A DNA stretch of 34,471 nucleotides from an uncultured Bacteroidota bacterium. GTDB taxonomy: Bacteria; Bacteroidota; Bacteroidia; Bacteroidales; CG2-30-32-10. The notes below the pieces were generated by a model. That model did not search any database. It saw nothing but the letters and a program-made list of their open reading frames with translations, and was not told the origin of the DNA. The first letter of the stretch is position 1. Each line of letters begins with the position of its first letter. Below are positions 1-7,242 of the stretch, in pieces. A program made the translations under genes and the position numbers. The stretch covers positions 1 through 34,471 of the forward strand of contig CAISZK010000098.1 of the NCBI GenBank assembly GCA_903889915.1, given 5' to 3'.

Positions 1-113
1 ATACCTTTAAACTCCCGTTGGGGGAAAGGGGGTGGTGTGTTCGGCTACTATCAAAAGTCTCCTAAACTTAAAAATATCATCCTATTTTTAGCTCACAATG
101 TCATAAAAAAGTT

Positions 114-470
114 TTGTACTTTTGTTTGCGACTTTTGGGTAATACTTATTGCGATACTTCATATTTGCAAAAATCACCAAACACTATAATATCTGTTGAT
201 GTAGTAGCTCCAAGTGGTACAGGAGTTAATGAATTTAATATTTCGCCTAACATTTCTATTTTTCCAAATCCAACAACAAACAATTTGACTTTTAATTGCC
301 AGCAAAAATCTAAAATAAAGATTTTAAACATCCAGTGCCAAATAATCAAAACCTTCGAAACAAAAGAGAACGAAACAAACCTTGATGTTTCAAGTTTTTC
401 AAGGGGGATTTATTTGATAAGTGTAGAGACGGACAAGGGGGTTTGGAGAGGGAAATTTGTGAAAGAATAA
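114..470 (+). pseudogene. 5'-truncated remnant of a T9SS cargo gene (C-terminal sorting domain)
   Basis: Only the end of a secreted protein is left. About 35 residues resembling the tail of an extracellular Ig-like domain (CDTSY) lead into a type A sorting domain with the ISIFPNPTTNNL motif, the KILNIQCQIIKT strand and the terminal WRGKFVKE. There is no signal peptide. The only available start is TTG at 114, inside a promoter-like TACTTTTG at 117-124, and the frame is closed by a stop near 66. The sorting domain and the hairpin after the stop are close DNA relatives of those at 1200-1450, 3790-4065 and 6000-6270. The full-length genes nearby carry a signal peptide plus 200-400 residues before this domain, so this is most likely a deletion remnant or a displaced copy of the cassette. 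A short unexported protein could still be made. Confidence 0.6.
117..124 (+). promoter_or_regulatory. Bacteroidota-type -7 box TACTTTTG
   Basis: TACTTTTG fits the TAnnTTTG -7 element exactly. It lies inside the first codons of the truncated cargo remnant, so transcription would start inside the remnant. I see no clear -33 element. This may be the promoter of the original gene left after a deletion, or a chance match. Confidence 0.35.
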
Positions 471-473
471 GTG

Positions 474-505
474 CGGCACGCGTTGGGAAACGCGCACCAA
501 CAGAG
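474..505 (+). repeat. Post-stop hairpin repeat, copy 1
   Basis: Four bases after the stop codon, CGCGTT and AACGCG pair across a GGGA loop (479-494). The same sequence family, consensus GGCACGCGTTGGGAAACGCGCGC then CAACAG, follows the stop codons at 1424, 4036 and 6240 but not those of the unrelated genes at 2473 and 4774. It may act as a 3' mRNA stabiliser or weak terminator; there is no T run. Confidence 0.7.
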
Positions 506-524
506 CATTTGAATTAAAAAAAAT

Positions 525-1424
525 ATGAGACACATACTTTTTGCATTATTTGCGATTATTGCTACAGCAACCTATTCTCAAGATTTTGCACCTGTAGGGG
601 CCAAATGGTATTATACAGTTAAATGGGCATGGTCCTGGCAAGGAGAGCAAACTTATATGACTATTGATGCAACCAAAGACACAATAATTGACAGCATAAA
701 TTGCACAGAATTATCTGCATCAACATCATTTTGCGGTGGCTATGAACCCATGATAACCTGGGTATATAGTTCCGACAGCATTGTTTACTTCAAGAATCAA
801 ATTTTTGATCATTTTCAAATTCTGTACAATTTTAAAGCTAAAACAAACGATTCCTGGAAAATTGACTACCCTACAGACATGAGCAATATTGATTCATTGA
901 TTGTTTCTGTTGATTCGGCAACTATTGAAACTATTAATTCAACTCCGCTAAAGGTTTTGTACGTAAAATACACTTCATTAACTGATTCAAATTTTAATTA
1001 TCACTCAAAAATTGTTGAAAAAATTGGTGACTTTAGTTATCTTTTTAACTTAAATAATGACCTTACTATTTGCGATGCTACCTGGTCTGACGGGTTACGT
1101 TGTTATGAAGATTCAGTCTTTGGATTCTATTCAACTGGCGTTACTTCTACGTGTGACTATGTATATGTATTGGGGCTAAACGATGTGAATATTAATGAGG
1201 AAATTGTTACATTATTTCCAAATCCTGCAACCAATTACCTGACTATTGAAACCCCACAGCAAACCACTATAGAAATCTCAAACATCCAAGGCCAAATAAT
1301 CAAAACCCTCGAAACAAAAGAGAACAAAACTAATGTTGATGTTTCTGGCTTTGCAAGGGGGGTTTACATTATAACTGTGGAGACGGATAAGGGGGTTTGG
1401 AGGGGGAAATTTGTGAAGGAATAA
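525..1424 (+). CDS. Secreted T9SS type A sorting domain protein
   Basis: The protein has 299 residues. Residues 1-19 are a Sec signal peptide (LFALFAIIATATYSQ), and cleavage after the Gln is typical of Bacteroidota. The middle, about residues 20-215, is beta-rich with several cysteines and matches no family I recognise. Residues 225-299 form a type A T9SS sorting domain: LFPNPATNYLTI, then a strand with NIQGQIIKTLETKENKTNVDV, then GFARGVYIITVET and the terminal WRGKFVKE. The product should cross the inner membrane by Sec and be exported to the cell surface by T9SS. The coding end and the hairpin after it belong to the repeated cassette of this region, and this copy keeps the uninterrupted NVDVSGF site where two sister genes carry a ten-residue insertion. 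ATG 525 follows an A-rich stretch with no Shine-Dalgarno site. Confidence 0.85.
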   Translation: MRHILFALFAIIATATYSQDFAPVGAKWYYTVKWAWSWQGEQTYMTIDATKDTIIDSINCTELSASTSFCGGYEPMITWVYSSDSIVYFKNQIFDHFQILYNFKAKTNDSWKIDYPTDMSNIDSLIVSVDSATIETINSTPLKVLYVKYTSLTDSNFNYHSKIVEKIGDFSYLFNLNNDLTICDATWSDGLRCYEDSVFGFYSTGVTSTCDYVYVLGLNDVNINEEIVTLFPNPATNYLTIETPQQTTIEISNIQGQIIKTLETKENKTNVDVSGFARGVYIITVETDKGVWRGKFVKE

Positions 1425-1426
1425 GG

Positions 1427-1455
1427 GTGGCACGCATAGGGAAACGCGCGCTAAC
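1427..1455 (+). repeat. Post-stop hairpin repeat, copy 2 (degenerate)
   Basis: The sequence GGCACGCATAGGGAAACGCGCGC follows the stop codon by a few bases and is clearly the same family as the hairpins at 474, 4039 and 6245. Here CAT replaces CGT, so the stem is weakened. Confidence 0.6.
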
Positions 1456-1488
1456 AAAAGAAATTTGATAAAGATAAAATTAAAGAAA

Positions 1489-1521
1489 ATGAAAAAACTA
1501 TTGCAATTACTTTTCAGTTAA
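1489..1521 (+). other. Ten-codon leader-like mini-ORF
   Basis: ATG at 1489 opens MKKLLQLLFS followed by TAA, ending 28 bases before the next gene. A diverged copy of this stretch (ttgaaaaatctattgcaatt) sits at about 2523-2542, ahead of the gene at 2612, where the ATG is TTG and the frame is lost. This could be a vestige of a signal peptide start copied with the upstream region. A translated leader is possible but unsupported. Confidence 0.25.
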
Positions 1522-1549
1522 CATAATTAACTAACTAAATTTAAAACAA

Positions 1550-2473
1550 ATGAAAACAAAACTGCTTTTAGCTTTTTTGATTGCTGGTTTTCAAACATTG
1601 ATTTTTGGGCAAACAAATATTTATCATCCTTTTCCTGATAGTGCTGCAACATGGAAAGTTAGTTGTGGTGTTAATGCCGATCCTTGTTATGGGACATGGA
1701 CCTATAATTATATACTAACGGGAGGGGATACAATTATTGGAACTTATCAGTATAAAAAAATATATTCACAACTTGAAAGTTGTTCCGGACCAAATCCGTG
1801 TTATTGCGATCCCAACTCAGCCGGCTATGTTTTGCATTATTATGCAGCAATACGAAATGATACAATTGCGAAAAAAGTTTTCATTGCTTTAAATGGAATT
1901 GATTCCATGTTATATGATTTCAATTTAAACCTAGGTGACACTCTCAGAGGCGCCAATACATGGCTGTCATCTGTAGAACAATGTCCTTCAACAGTTAGTT
2001 CCATTGATTCCGTACTTTGTGGAAGTCACTACAGGAAGAGATGGATTACCAGCATATCAAATTGTGCAATTATCGAGGGTATTGGCAGTACATTCGGAAT
2101 ATTTTCACCTATATGTCCTCCATTTGAAAGTGGATGTGACCTTAATTGTTTTTCGCAAAATAATGTAACTTTATATGGAAATGGCTTATGCGAACCTTTA
2201 TTTATAAAAGAAAGTAACACAACTCCTCAAATTAAAATATCACCCAATCCAACCGCCCACGATCTGACTATTTCCATTTTGCTCCCAATCTCTGAAGCAA
2301 TTTCGTTTACCCTTTATAATCCTTTGGGGCAAGCGGTAAAGGAAATGCGAATAGCGGATTTTGAAAATCAGGAAATAAAAATGAATGTGGATGAATTACC
2401 AGCAGGACTTTATTTGCTTTTGGTAAAAGCACATGATTGGGCAAGAAACGAAAAAGTAATGAAAATTGAATAA
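1550..2473 (+). CDS. Secreted T9SS sorting domain protein, cysteine-rich
   Basis: The protein has 307 residues. The signal peptide is at residues 1-21 (MKTKLLLAFLIAGF to FGQ). The mature part has many cysteines in short-spaced groups (NADPCYG, ESCSGPNPCYCDP, SPICPPFESGCDLNC), which suggests disulfides outside the cytoplasm. The C-terminal part, about 225-307, is a T9SS sorting domain with IKISPNPTAHDLTI, FTLYNPLGQAV and LPAGLYLLLVKA. It is clearly a different lineage from the WRGKFVKE-ending domains on both sides, and the post-stop hairpin is absent. It therefore interrupts the run of cassette-sharing genes. I recognise no catalytic domain in the middle; similar environmental Bacteroidota proteins are simply annotated as T9SS proteins. 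Confidence 0.85.
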   Translation: MKTKLLLAFLIAGFQTLIFGQTNIYHPFPDSAATWKVSCGVNADPCYGTWTYNYILTGGDTIIGTYQYKKIYSQLESCSGPNPCYCDPNSAGYVLHYYAAIRNDTIAKKVFIALNGIDSMLYDFNLNLGDTLRGANTWLSSVEQCPSTVSSIDSVLCGSHYRKRWITSISNCAIIEGIGSTFGIFSPICPPFESGCDLNCFSQNNVTLYGNGLCEPLFIKESNTTPQIKISPNPTAHDLTISILLPISEAISFTLYNPLGQAVKEMRIADFENQEIKMNVDELPAGLYLLLVKAHDWARNEKVMKIE

Positions 2474-2611
2474 CATAGAAAGAAGATAGAACAACGGATG
2501 ATAAAGTAAAAATTGCAGGAATTGAAAAATCTATTGCAATTTTATTTCCGTTAGCAACAAGACGAAGCAATAAATGACAATCATTTGATATTAACACAAA
2601 CCAATAAAGCT

Positions 2612-4036
2612 ATGAAAACAAAAAAAATTACGAAGACTTTTATTACGTTGATAGCAGTAACGATGCTGACAATGATAGTAAAACAAGTTAATGCAACAAA
2701 TTACTTAATCCTGGAGGTAAATACCATCACCAATAATGATAGTGTTTATTATTGCCCCACTGGTTACGATTCAATTATGATTATTGCAAATGGGGGTAAT
2801 GGAGGCAATAACACCTGGATATATCTTAATTATTCCCTTGGTTGGGGTGATACTATACGCAATAACCATAGTGATACTCTTATTTTACCTAAAAGTTCAT
2901 GGGGGGAAATTCAAAATACTAATTCTATATCGGGGTTTAACTATTTCTTTATTTGCCCAATTTATTTTTATGTAACAGGCAGCACAGCTATTTCTTGCGG
3001 AGGCTCTACTAATTTGAATACTTTATCAAATTATACGGGGACAGGTTCTATTACATATAGCTGGTTGCCGGTAACAGGATTAAATAATCCAAACATTGCA
3101 AACCCTGTTGCTAATCCTAATTCAACGACTTATTATACAATGACTGCAATGGTTAATGGTTGTGCTGTTGTTGATACTGTCAAAATTTCAATAATCCCGG
3201 TGAGTGCACCTGAAATTTGTATTGTAGGAGTTGACAGCGCCAAAAAAAATATGATAGTGTGGAATAAACCATTGTCAACTGAAATTGATTCATTTTATAT
3301 TTATAGGGAAACGAGCATGACAAATGTTTATCAGAAAATTGGTATTGTAAGTTATGACAGTTTTAGCGTTTTCATTGATACAAATTCGTTTCCTGATGTT
3401 CAATCAAACAAATACGAACTTTCAATAATAGATAAATGCAGGATTGAATCGGGCACAAGTACTTCGCACAAAACCATGCATCTGAATATTAACCAAGGAA
3501 TAAACCTTTCGTGGGATTTAGCCTGGGAACCTTATGAGGGTTTTACTGTTTCAACCTATAGAATATACAGGGGAACTACAAATTCTAATATGCAACTGAT
3601 AGGAACAACCTCTGGCACTTCTACTCAATACAGCGATTATACCGCTCCTTCCGGATATGTATATTACATGGTTGAAGTGGTTAGTCCCAATAATTGTAAT
3701 CCTTCAAAATCATATAATTCTTCCCGTTCAAATATTGCAACAAATCATCCTCTTGGAATTAATGAAAATAGCAATGCAGAGAATCTGTTTTCAATTTTCC
3801 CTAACCCTGCAACCAATAACCTAACCATCCAGACCCAGCAACAAGCCACCTTAGAAATCTTAAATATCCAAGGCCAAATAATCAAAACCTTCGAAACAAA
3901 AGAGAACAAAACAAATGTTGACCACGTTGGATGGTCATCCTACGTAGTTGATGTTTCAGCTTTTTCAAGAGGGGTTTACATGATAAGTGTAGAGACGGAA
4001 AAGGGGATTTGGAGGGGGAAATTTGTGAAGGAATAG
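2612..4036 (+). CDS. Secreted T9SS protein with Ig-like and Fn3-like regions and an in-frame palindrome insertion
   Basis: ATG 2612 is preferred because it starts a normal signal peptide (MKTKKITKTFITLIAVTMLT to VNA); the longer frame from TTG 2585 adds nine uncharacteristic residues. That gives 474 residues. About 118-195 resembles the Ig-like/PKD-like repeats of Bacteroidota surface proteins (SYTWLP-like core, TTYYTMTAMVNGCAVVDTV). About 205-370 has two Fn3-like halves (IDSFYIYRETS, VSTYRIYRGTTNS). Residues 390-474 are a type A sorting domain ending WRGKFVKE. Within that domain the ten residues HVGWSSYVVD interrupt the NVDV strand. They come from a 30-bp palindromic insertion at 3922-3951 that the relative at 525 lacks. 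The protein is probably an adhesive or binding surface protein; its ligand cannot be told from sequence. Confidence 0.8.
   Translation: MKTKKITKTFITLIAVTMLTMIVKQVNATNYLILEVNTITNNDSVYYCPTGYDSIMIIANGGNGGNNTWIYLNYSLGWGDTIRNNHSDTLILPKSSWGEIQNTNSISGFNYFFICPIYFYVTGSTAISCGGSTNLNTLSNYTGTGSITYSWLPVTGLNNPNIANPVANPNSTTYYTMTAMVNGCAVVDTVKISIIPVSAPEICIVGVDSAKKNMIVWNKPLSTEIDSFYIYRETSMTNVYQKIGIVSYDSFSVFIDTNSFPDVQSNKYELSIIDKCRIESGTSTSHKTMHLNINQGINLSWDLAWEPYEGFTVSTYRIYRGTTNSNMQLIGTTSGTSTQYSDYTAPSGYVYYMVEVVSPNNCNPSKSYNSSRSNIATNHPLGINENSNAENLFSIFPNPATNNLTIQTQQQATLEILNIQGQIIKTFETKENKTNVDHVGWSSYVVDVSAFSRGVYMISVETEKGIWRGKFVKE
3917..3951 (+). repeat. 30-bp palindromic in-frame insertion, copy A, with GTTGA direct repeats
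   Basis: GTTGA at 3917-3921 and again at 3947-3951 bracket a dyad-symmetric core (3922-3946) built as CCACGT-T-GGATG, GT, CATCC-T-ACGTAG. The related gene at 525 has a single GTTGA (1335-1339) at the same place, so the difference is exactly 30 bp and the frame is kept. The right arm here has one more mismatch than copy B. Confidence 0.75.
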
Positions 4037-4038
4037 GT

Positions 4039-4067
4039 GGCACGCTTTGGGAAAGGCACGCTAACAG
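4039..4067 (+). repeat. Post-stop hairpin repeat, copy 3
   Basis: GGCACGCTTTGGGAAAGGCACGCTAACAG follows TAG 4034-4036. CTTT pairs with AAAG across GGG, so stem bases have changed on both sides relative to copy 1 while pairing is kept. That is what selection on the hairpin would look like, although two copies cannot prove it. Confidence 0.6.
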
Positions 4068-4138
4068 AAAAAAATTACAGGACTGGAAATATGTGACGAA
4101 ACTTGAAGACCAAAATGTGTAATAAAATTTAAAAAACA

Positions 4139-4774
4139 ATGAAAAAATTAGTAACAATAGTTATTATTGCAATAATGACAACCTTCATTGCCTGCGGCCC
4201 AAGCGCAAATGAAAAAGCATTGAAAGCAAAACTCGACAGTATTAAAAAGGCTGATTCCATTGCAATAGGAACAACACTGGTAATAAACTGTGATAAAGTG
4301 AATATGCGTACAACTCCCTCTGTGATGGGAGGAATAAAAACAGTTCTGAATTCAGGCTATGTTTGTAAAATGATTGAAAGAGGCCCTGCCGAAAAAATAA
4401 AAGACAGTAATGACTATTGGTATAAAGTAAGTTATAATGGTAATATTGGATGGGTTTTTGGCACTTTCACTTCGCTTGCAGTTTCTTCAAATGCTTCTCA
4501 AATTATTGATAGTTGGGTGGGAAGCTATGGCGATGGCGATGGTTCAGGTGTAACAATTGAGAAAGATGGAAATGGCTATAAAATCGCAATATCGGCTTAT
4601 GGTAAGGTTGAAGGTCCATTCATGAGTAATGAGGAAGGCGGGCAATTGAAATTCAACTATAATGGCAAAATTTCATTTATCAGCCATCATAACAAAGACG
4701 ACAGATTTTATTCAAACGGATCATCCAACTGTATAAAAGTATCATTCGGAAATCAACTTACATATTGCAAATAG
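4139..4774 (+). CDS. Lipoprotein with bacterial SH3 domain
   Basis: The protein has 211 residues. The N-terminus MKKLVTIVIIAIMTTFIAC is a lipoprotein signal with lipobox FIAC and Cys19 as the acylation site. A short charged, possibly coiled linker follows (NEKALKAKLDSIKKADSIAI). About residues 48-115 match a bacterial SH3 (SH3b) domain: VNMRTTPSVMGGIKTVL, then WYKVSYNGNIGWVFGTFT. This is the usual pattern of an SH3b domain, which often binds peptidoglycan or peptides in the envelope. The C-terminal 95 residues (about 117-211) are beta-rich with no recognised family. There is no T9SS sorting domain and no post-stop hairpin, so it is an unrelated gene inside the T9SS cluster. A periplasmic, lipid-anchored location is inferred. 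Confidence 0.8.
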   Translation: MKKLVTIVIIAIMTTFIACGPSANEKALKAKLDSIKKADSIAIGTTLVINCDKVNMRTTPSVMGGIKTVLNSGYVCKMIERGPAEKIKDSNDYWYKVSYNGNIGWVFGTFTSLAVSSNASQIIDSWVGSYGDGDGSGVTIEKDGNGYKIAISAYGKVEGPFMSNEEGGQLKFNYNGKISFISHHNKDDRFYSNGSSNCIKVSFGNQLTYCK

Positions 4775-4793
4775 ATTTGCTCATAAGGATAAA

Positions 4794-4946
4794 ATGAACA
4801 GAGTCCTGAAACATTATAAAACCCGTCGCTCAGTTTTTGCACCGCCCAAAAGTCCCGAAGCTTTGGAATGTACTCCTTTCGGTTATAACCCGGGATTTGT
4901 GATCCCACAAAAAGGAAGTAATTTGGCAATATGTCGCAACACATAA
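4794..4946 (+). CDS. Possible small ORF of 50 residues, no recognised family
   Basis: ATG 4794 opens a 50-codon frame (begins MNRVLKHYKTRRSVF, ends ICRNT) preceded by AAGGAT at a spacing suited to ribosome binding. It fills most of the 221-base gap between the SH3 lipoprotein and the next secreted protein. It has no signal peptide or motif I know. Its central part is proline-containing and looks like ordinary coding sequence. It may be a real small gene, a remnant of a longer one, or chance. Confidence 0.25.
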   Translation: MNRVLKHYKTRRSVFAPPKSPEALECTPFGYNPGFVIPQKGSNLAICRNT

Positions 4947-4995
4947 CGAAGGAACAACAATTGTAACACAACAAACAATACATAAAATCAAAAGC

Positions 4996-6240
4996 ATGAA
5001 AAACATTCTCAACATTTTTATAGCCCTGTTTCTGCTGAATTGCCCTGGTATTTCAACAGCATTTTCAGCAGGTCAGACTTCGCCTCATACTTACAAACAA
5101 ACCAATTCTTTGAACCATGACCTGGTTTTAGTAAAACCATTGGTGAATTTTAATGACACCAACGGTGGATTTTACAGCGATTATTACAAAGAGCAGGTGA
5201 ATAATATTTATTGCGGAGGGGTAGTGAAGAACAGCGGGCTTTTAAGCACTACCCATGTTTATTTGCTGGTACACATTTTAGGCTACAACAATAATGTGAT
5301 GGCTACATATACATCCGATACAATTCCACTTATGGCAGCAAACGAAACTGATACTTTGAAAGTTCAGCCATTCACAAATACCGGCAATTGGTACAATTTT
5401 AAAATTTCCTTTGAATTAATGAGCGATTCTACCGATGAAAATGCAGCCAACAATATTGATACTACTGCTACTTTAACGATGTGGGATCCCATGTGGTCGC
5501 ATGTATCAAGAGCAAATGTCCCTACGGCTACTTTAAACATAAACAATATTCCCAACTTTCATTCAGGAGATTTTATCGGGGCAACTTTAAAAATTCCTAA
5601 CTATAGTTTCCATTGGGCAGTAATGTTGTCGGTTTATTTAACTGATATTTTGCCCGATTCAGTAACCTTGGTTGCTGAAATTTATGAAAATGGAATTCTG
5701 AAAGGTTCTGATACTATTATAAGTAATACACAAGGTTGGGTAAGTACACCGCTCACATATTATTATTTCACAAATCAAATATCAACCGACAGCCTTTATT
5801 ATTTTGGTGTGAAAATAATTTGTCCAAACGGTACTAACATTCCGATAGGAATTGACACATCTGCATTTCATAATTTTCAGACAGAAACAGTAGCCAAAAT
5901 TGGCAATACCTGGACAACACTGAATTTTGTTCCCCTGATACAATTGGTTTGCGACCCCGAAGGTATCCCGGAGATCCCGAATAATGATCTGATTTCTGTT
6001 TACCCCAACCCTGCAACCAACAACCTGACCATACAGACTACCCGGCAAGCCACTATAGAAATCTTAAACATCGAGGGTCAAATAATCAAACGCATAGAAA
6101 CAAAAGAGGGCAAGACAAATGTTGACCACGTTGGATGGTCATCCTACGTGGTTGATGTTTCAGGCTTCTCAAAAGGGATTTACATGATAAGAGCACAGAC
6201 GGACAAGGGGCTGTGGATGGGGAAATTTGTGAAAGAATAA
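4996..6240 (+). CDS. Secreted T9SS type A sorting domain protein with palindrome insertion
   Basis: The protein has 414 residues. The signal peptide is at about 1-25 (MKNILNIFIALFLL to AFSAG). Residues 45-155 look like a beta-sandwich with spaced Asn/Thr strands (VVKNSGLLSTTHVYLLVHI), reminiscent of CARDB-like or Fn3-like folds. Residues 180-310 form a second beta-rich region (GDFIGATLKIPNYSF). The C-terminal domain (about 325-414) is the type A T9SS sorting domain: ISVYPNPATNNLTI, ILNIEGQIIKRIE, KGIYMIRAQTDKG and WMGKFVKE. It carries the same ten-residue HVGWSSYVVD interruption as the gene at 2612, from the insertion at 6126-6155. The protein is probably surface displayed. Its function is unknown, and the N-terminal part is unrelated to the other cassette genes, so the sorting cassette has been joined to different passengers. 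Confidence 0.8.
   Translation: MKNILNIFIALFLLNCPGISTAFSAGQTSPHTYKQTNSLNHDLVLVKPLVNFNDTNGGFYSDYYKEQVNNIYCGGVVKNSGLLSTTHVYLLVHILGYNNNVMATYTSDTIPLMAANETDTLKVQPFTNTGNWYNFKISFELMSDSTDENAANNIDTTATLTMWDPMWSHVSRANVPTATLNINNIPNFHSGDFIGATLKIPNYSFHWAVMLSVYLTDILPDSVTLVAEIYENGILKGSDTIISNTQGWVSTPLTYYYFTNQISTDSLYYFGVKIICPNGTNIPIGIDTSAFHNFQTETVAKIGNTWTTLNFVPLIQLVCDPEGIPEIPNNDLISVYPNPATNNLTIQTTRQATIEILNIEGQIIKRIETKEGKTNVDHVGWSSYVVDVSGFSKGIYMIRAQTDKGLWMGKFVKE
6121..6155 (+). repeat. 30-bp palindromic in-frame insertion, copy B, with GTTGA direct repeats
   Basis: GTTGA at 6121-6125 and 6151-6155 flank the insertion. The dyad spans 6125-6152: ACCACGTTGGATGG followed by TCATCCTACGTGGT, pairing at 12 of 14 positions. 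The encoded residues HVGWSSYVVD sit in a loop of the sorting domain. Confidence 0.75.
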
Positions 6241-6244
6241 GTAT

Positions 6245-6273
6245 GGCACGCGTTGGGAAACGCGCGACAACAG
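6245..6273 (+). repeat. Post-stop hairpin repeat, copy 4
   Basis: GGCACGCGTTGGGAAACGCGC, then GACAACAG, follows the TAA ending at 6240. CGCGTT pairs with AACGCG across GGGA, as in copy 1. Confidence 0.7.
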
Positions 6274-6330
6274 AGGGTAAATTTAAAAATAACGATCCGG
6301 TTTTTAACCAAAACACAAAGCAGAAAAAAC

Positions 6331-7242
6331 ATGAAATCAATCTATTTAGAAAAATCAATTGAAATAATTTTCAATGCTTTGCATGGTATTGTTTCCGAAG
6401 ATGAATATTCTTTAGTCTCTGCAAGGAAAAATGAAGGAGAAAAATTCACCCAAACCATTATTAAAACTTTTGATGCAGAAAAACTAAGCCGGATTACCAT
6501 CGAAGAATACACTGTTAATAGCAAGGCTTATGGTGTAGTCCTGAATATTTATCCTAAATCAAACTATGGTATTCCTATATTTACCTTTCAACTGGGTGGG
6601 CAAATACCTGACAAGGTAATCTTTATTGTTGACATAATTCCCACTTTAAAAACCGGTGAAGAGCATAAAACAAAAGAGATCTTTAATCATTATTCTTCAT
6701 TGTTGAACAACCTGGGGTCTGAACAAGATTGGATAAATGAAATTTGTTCAGCCAATGCACTTATATGTCAATACAAACCTCTGGATCCTGAAATGATACT
6801 GAAAGCATTGTCAGAATATTTGAATTATTGGAAAGAGTTGTATGTTCAGGCAACAGCGCCTGTTTCAAAAGATGTTGAAATTAAAGAAATAACAGAGAGT
6901 ATTGTTAAGTTTAAAAAAATATTACAGGCCAATGATGCAGGACTGGATATTTATCTAAAGAAATTCGGAAAAGAAATGCTTGCAGCAATAGAAGCTGCTG
7001 CTTTTGGTGGGTATCCAGGTTTAGATATACTTGAACCACAAAAAGTGATAGAGGCATCTGAATCAGTCAATAAAGTTGTGGAGGTAAATTCAAATTTCAA
7101 GTGGACAAAAGAAGCAGAAGATTATTTGTTGGATGCACCAAAATTTGTCAGGACTAAAATAAGAAATAATGCAGAAAAGAAAGCCAAAGAATCAGGCATT
7201 AGCGAAATAACCCGTGATTTTATTGAGAATTTAAGAAAATAA
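6331..7242 (+). CDS. Probable ferredoxin-dependent bilin reductase-like domain fused to a PCP_red domain
   Basis: I take ATG 6331 as the start; a longer frame to 6253 runs into the upstream hairpin repeat. That gives 303 residues with no signal peptide, so it is cytoplasmic. Residues 66-105 (IYPKSNYGIPIF, then VIFIVDIIPTL) resemble the PcyA-type stretch containing FPEPLYGLPLFG and IADLSPT. Residues 136-172 fit the helical end of that fold. Residues 257-303 (W258, FVRTKIRNNAEKKAKESG, then ITRDFIENLRK) match the PCP_red domain that ends BchB/ChlB. Aligned from memory, PcyA His88 and Asp105 fall on Val70 and Gln87, so normal PcyA chemistry is doubtful. A tetrapyrrole-binding or altered reductase role is inferred. 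The PCP_red call is firmer than the N-terminal one. The neighbours, all secreted proteins, give no help. Confidence 0.55.
   Translation: MKSIYLEKSIEIIFNALHGIVSEDEYSLVSARKNEGEKFTQTIIKTFDAEKLSRITIEEYTVNSKAYGVVLNIYPKSNYGIPIFTFQLGGQIPDKVIFIVDIIPTLKTGEEHKTKEIFNHYSSLLNNLGSEQDWINEICSANALICQYKPLDPEMILKALSEYLNYWKELYVQATAPVSKDVEIKEITESIVKFKKILQANDAGLDIYLKKFGKEMLAAIEAAAFGGYPGLDILEPQKVIEASESVNKVVEVNSNFKWTKEAEDYLLDAPKFVRTKIRNNAEKKAKESGISEITRDFIENLRK

Noticed and set aside
2585-2611. Upstream TTG start for the T9SS gene at 2612
   Set aside because: It adds nine residues before a normal signal peptide; ATG 2612 is a better start.
6253-6330. Upstream start for the bilin-reductase-like gene
   Set aside because: The extension is encoded by the post-stop hairpin repeat of the previous gene, and ATG 6331 has a suitable A-rich leader.
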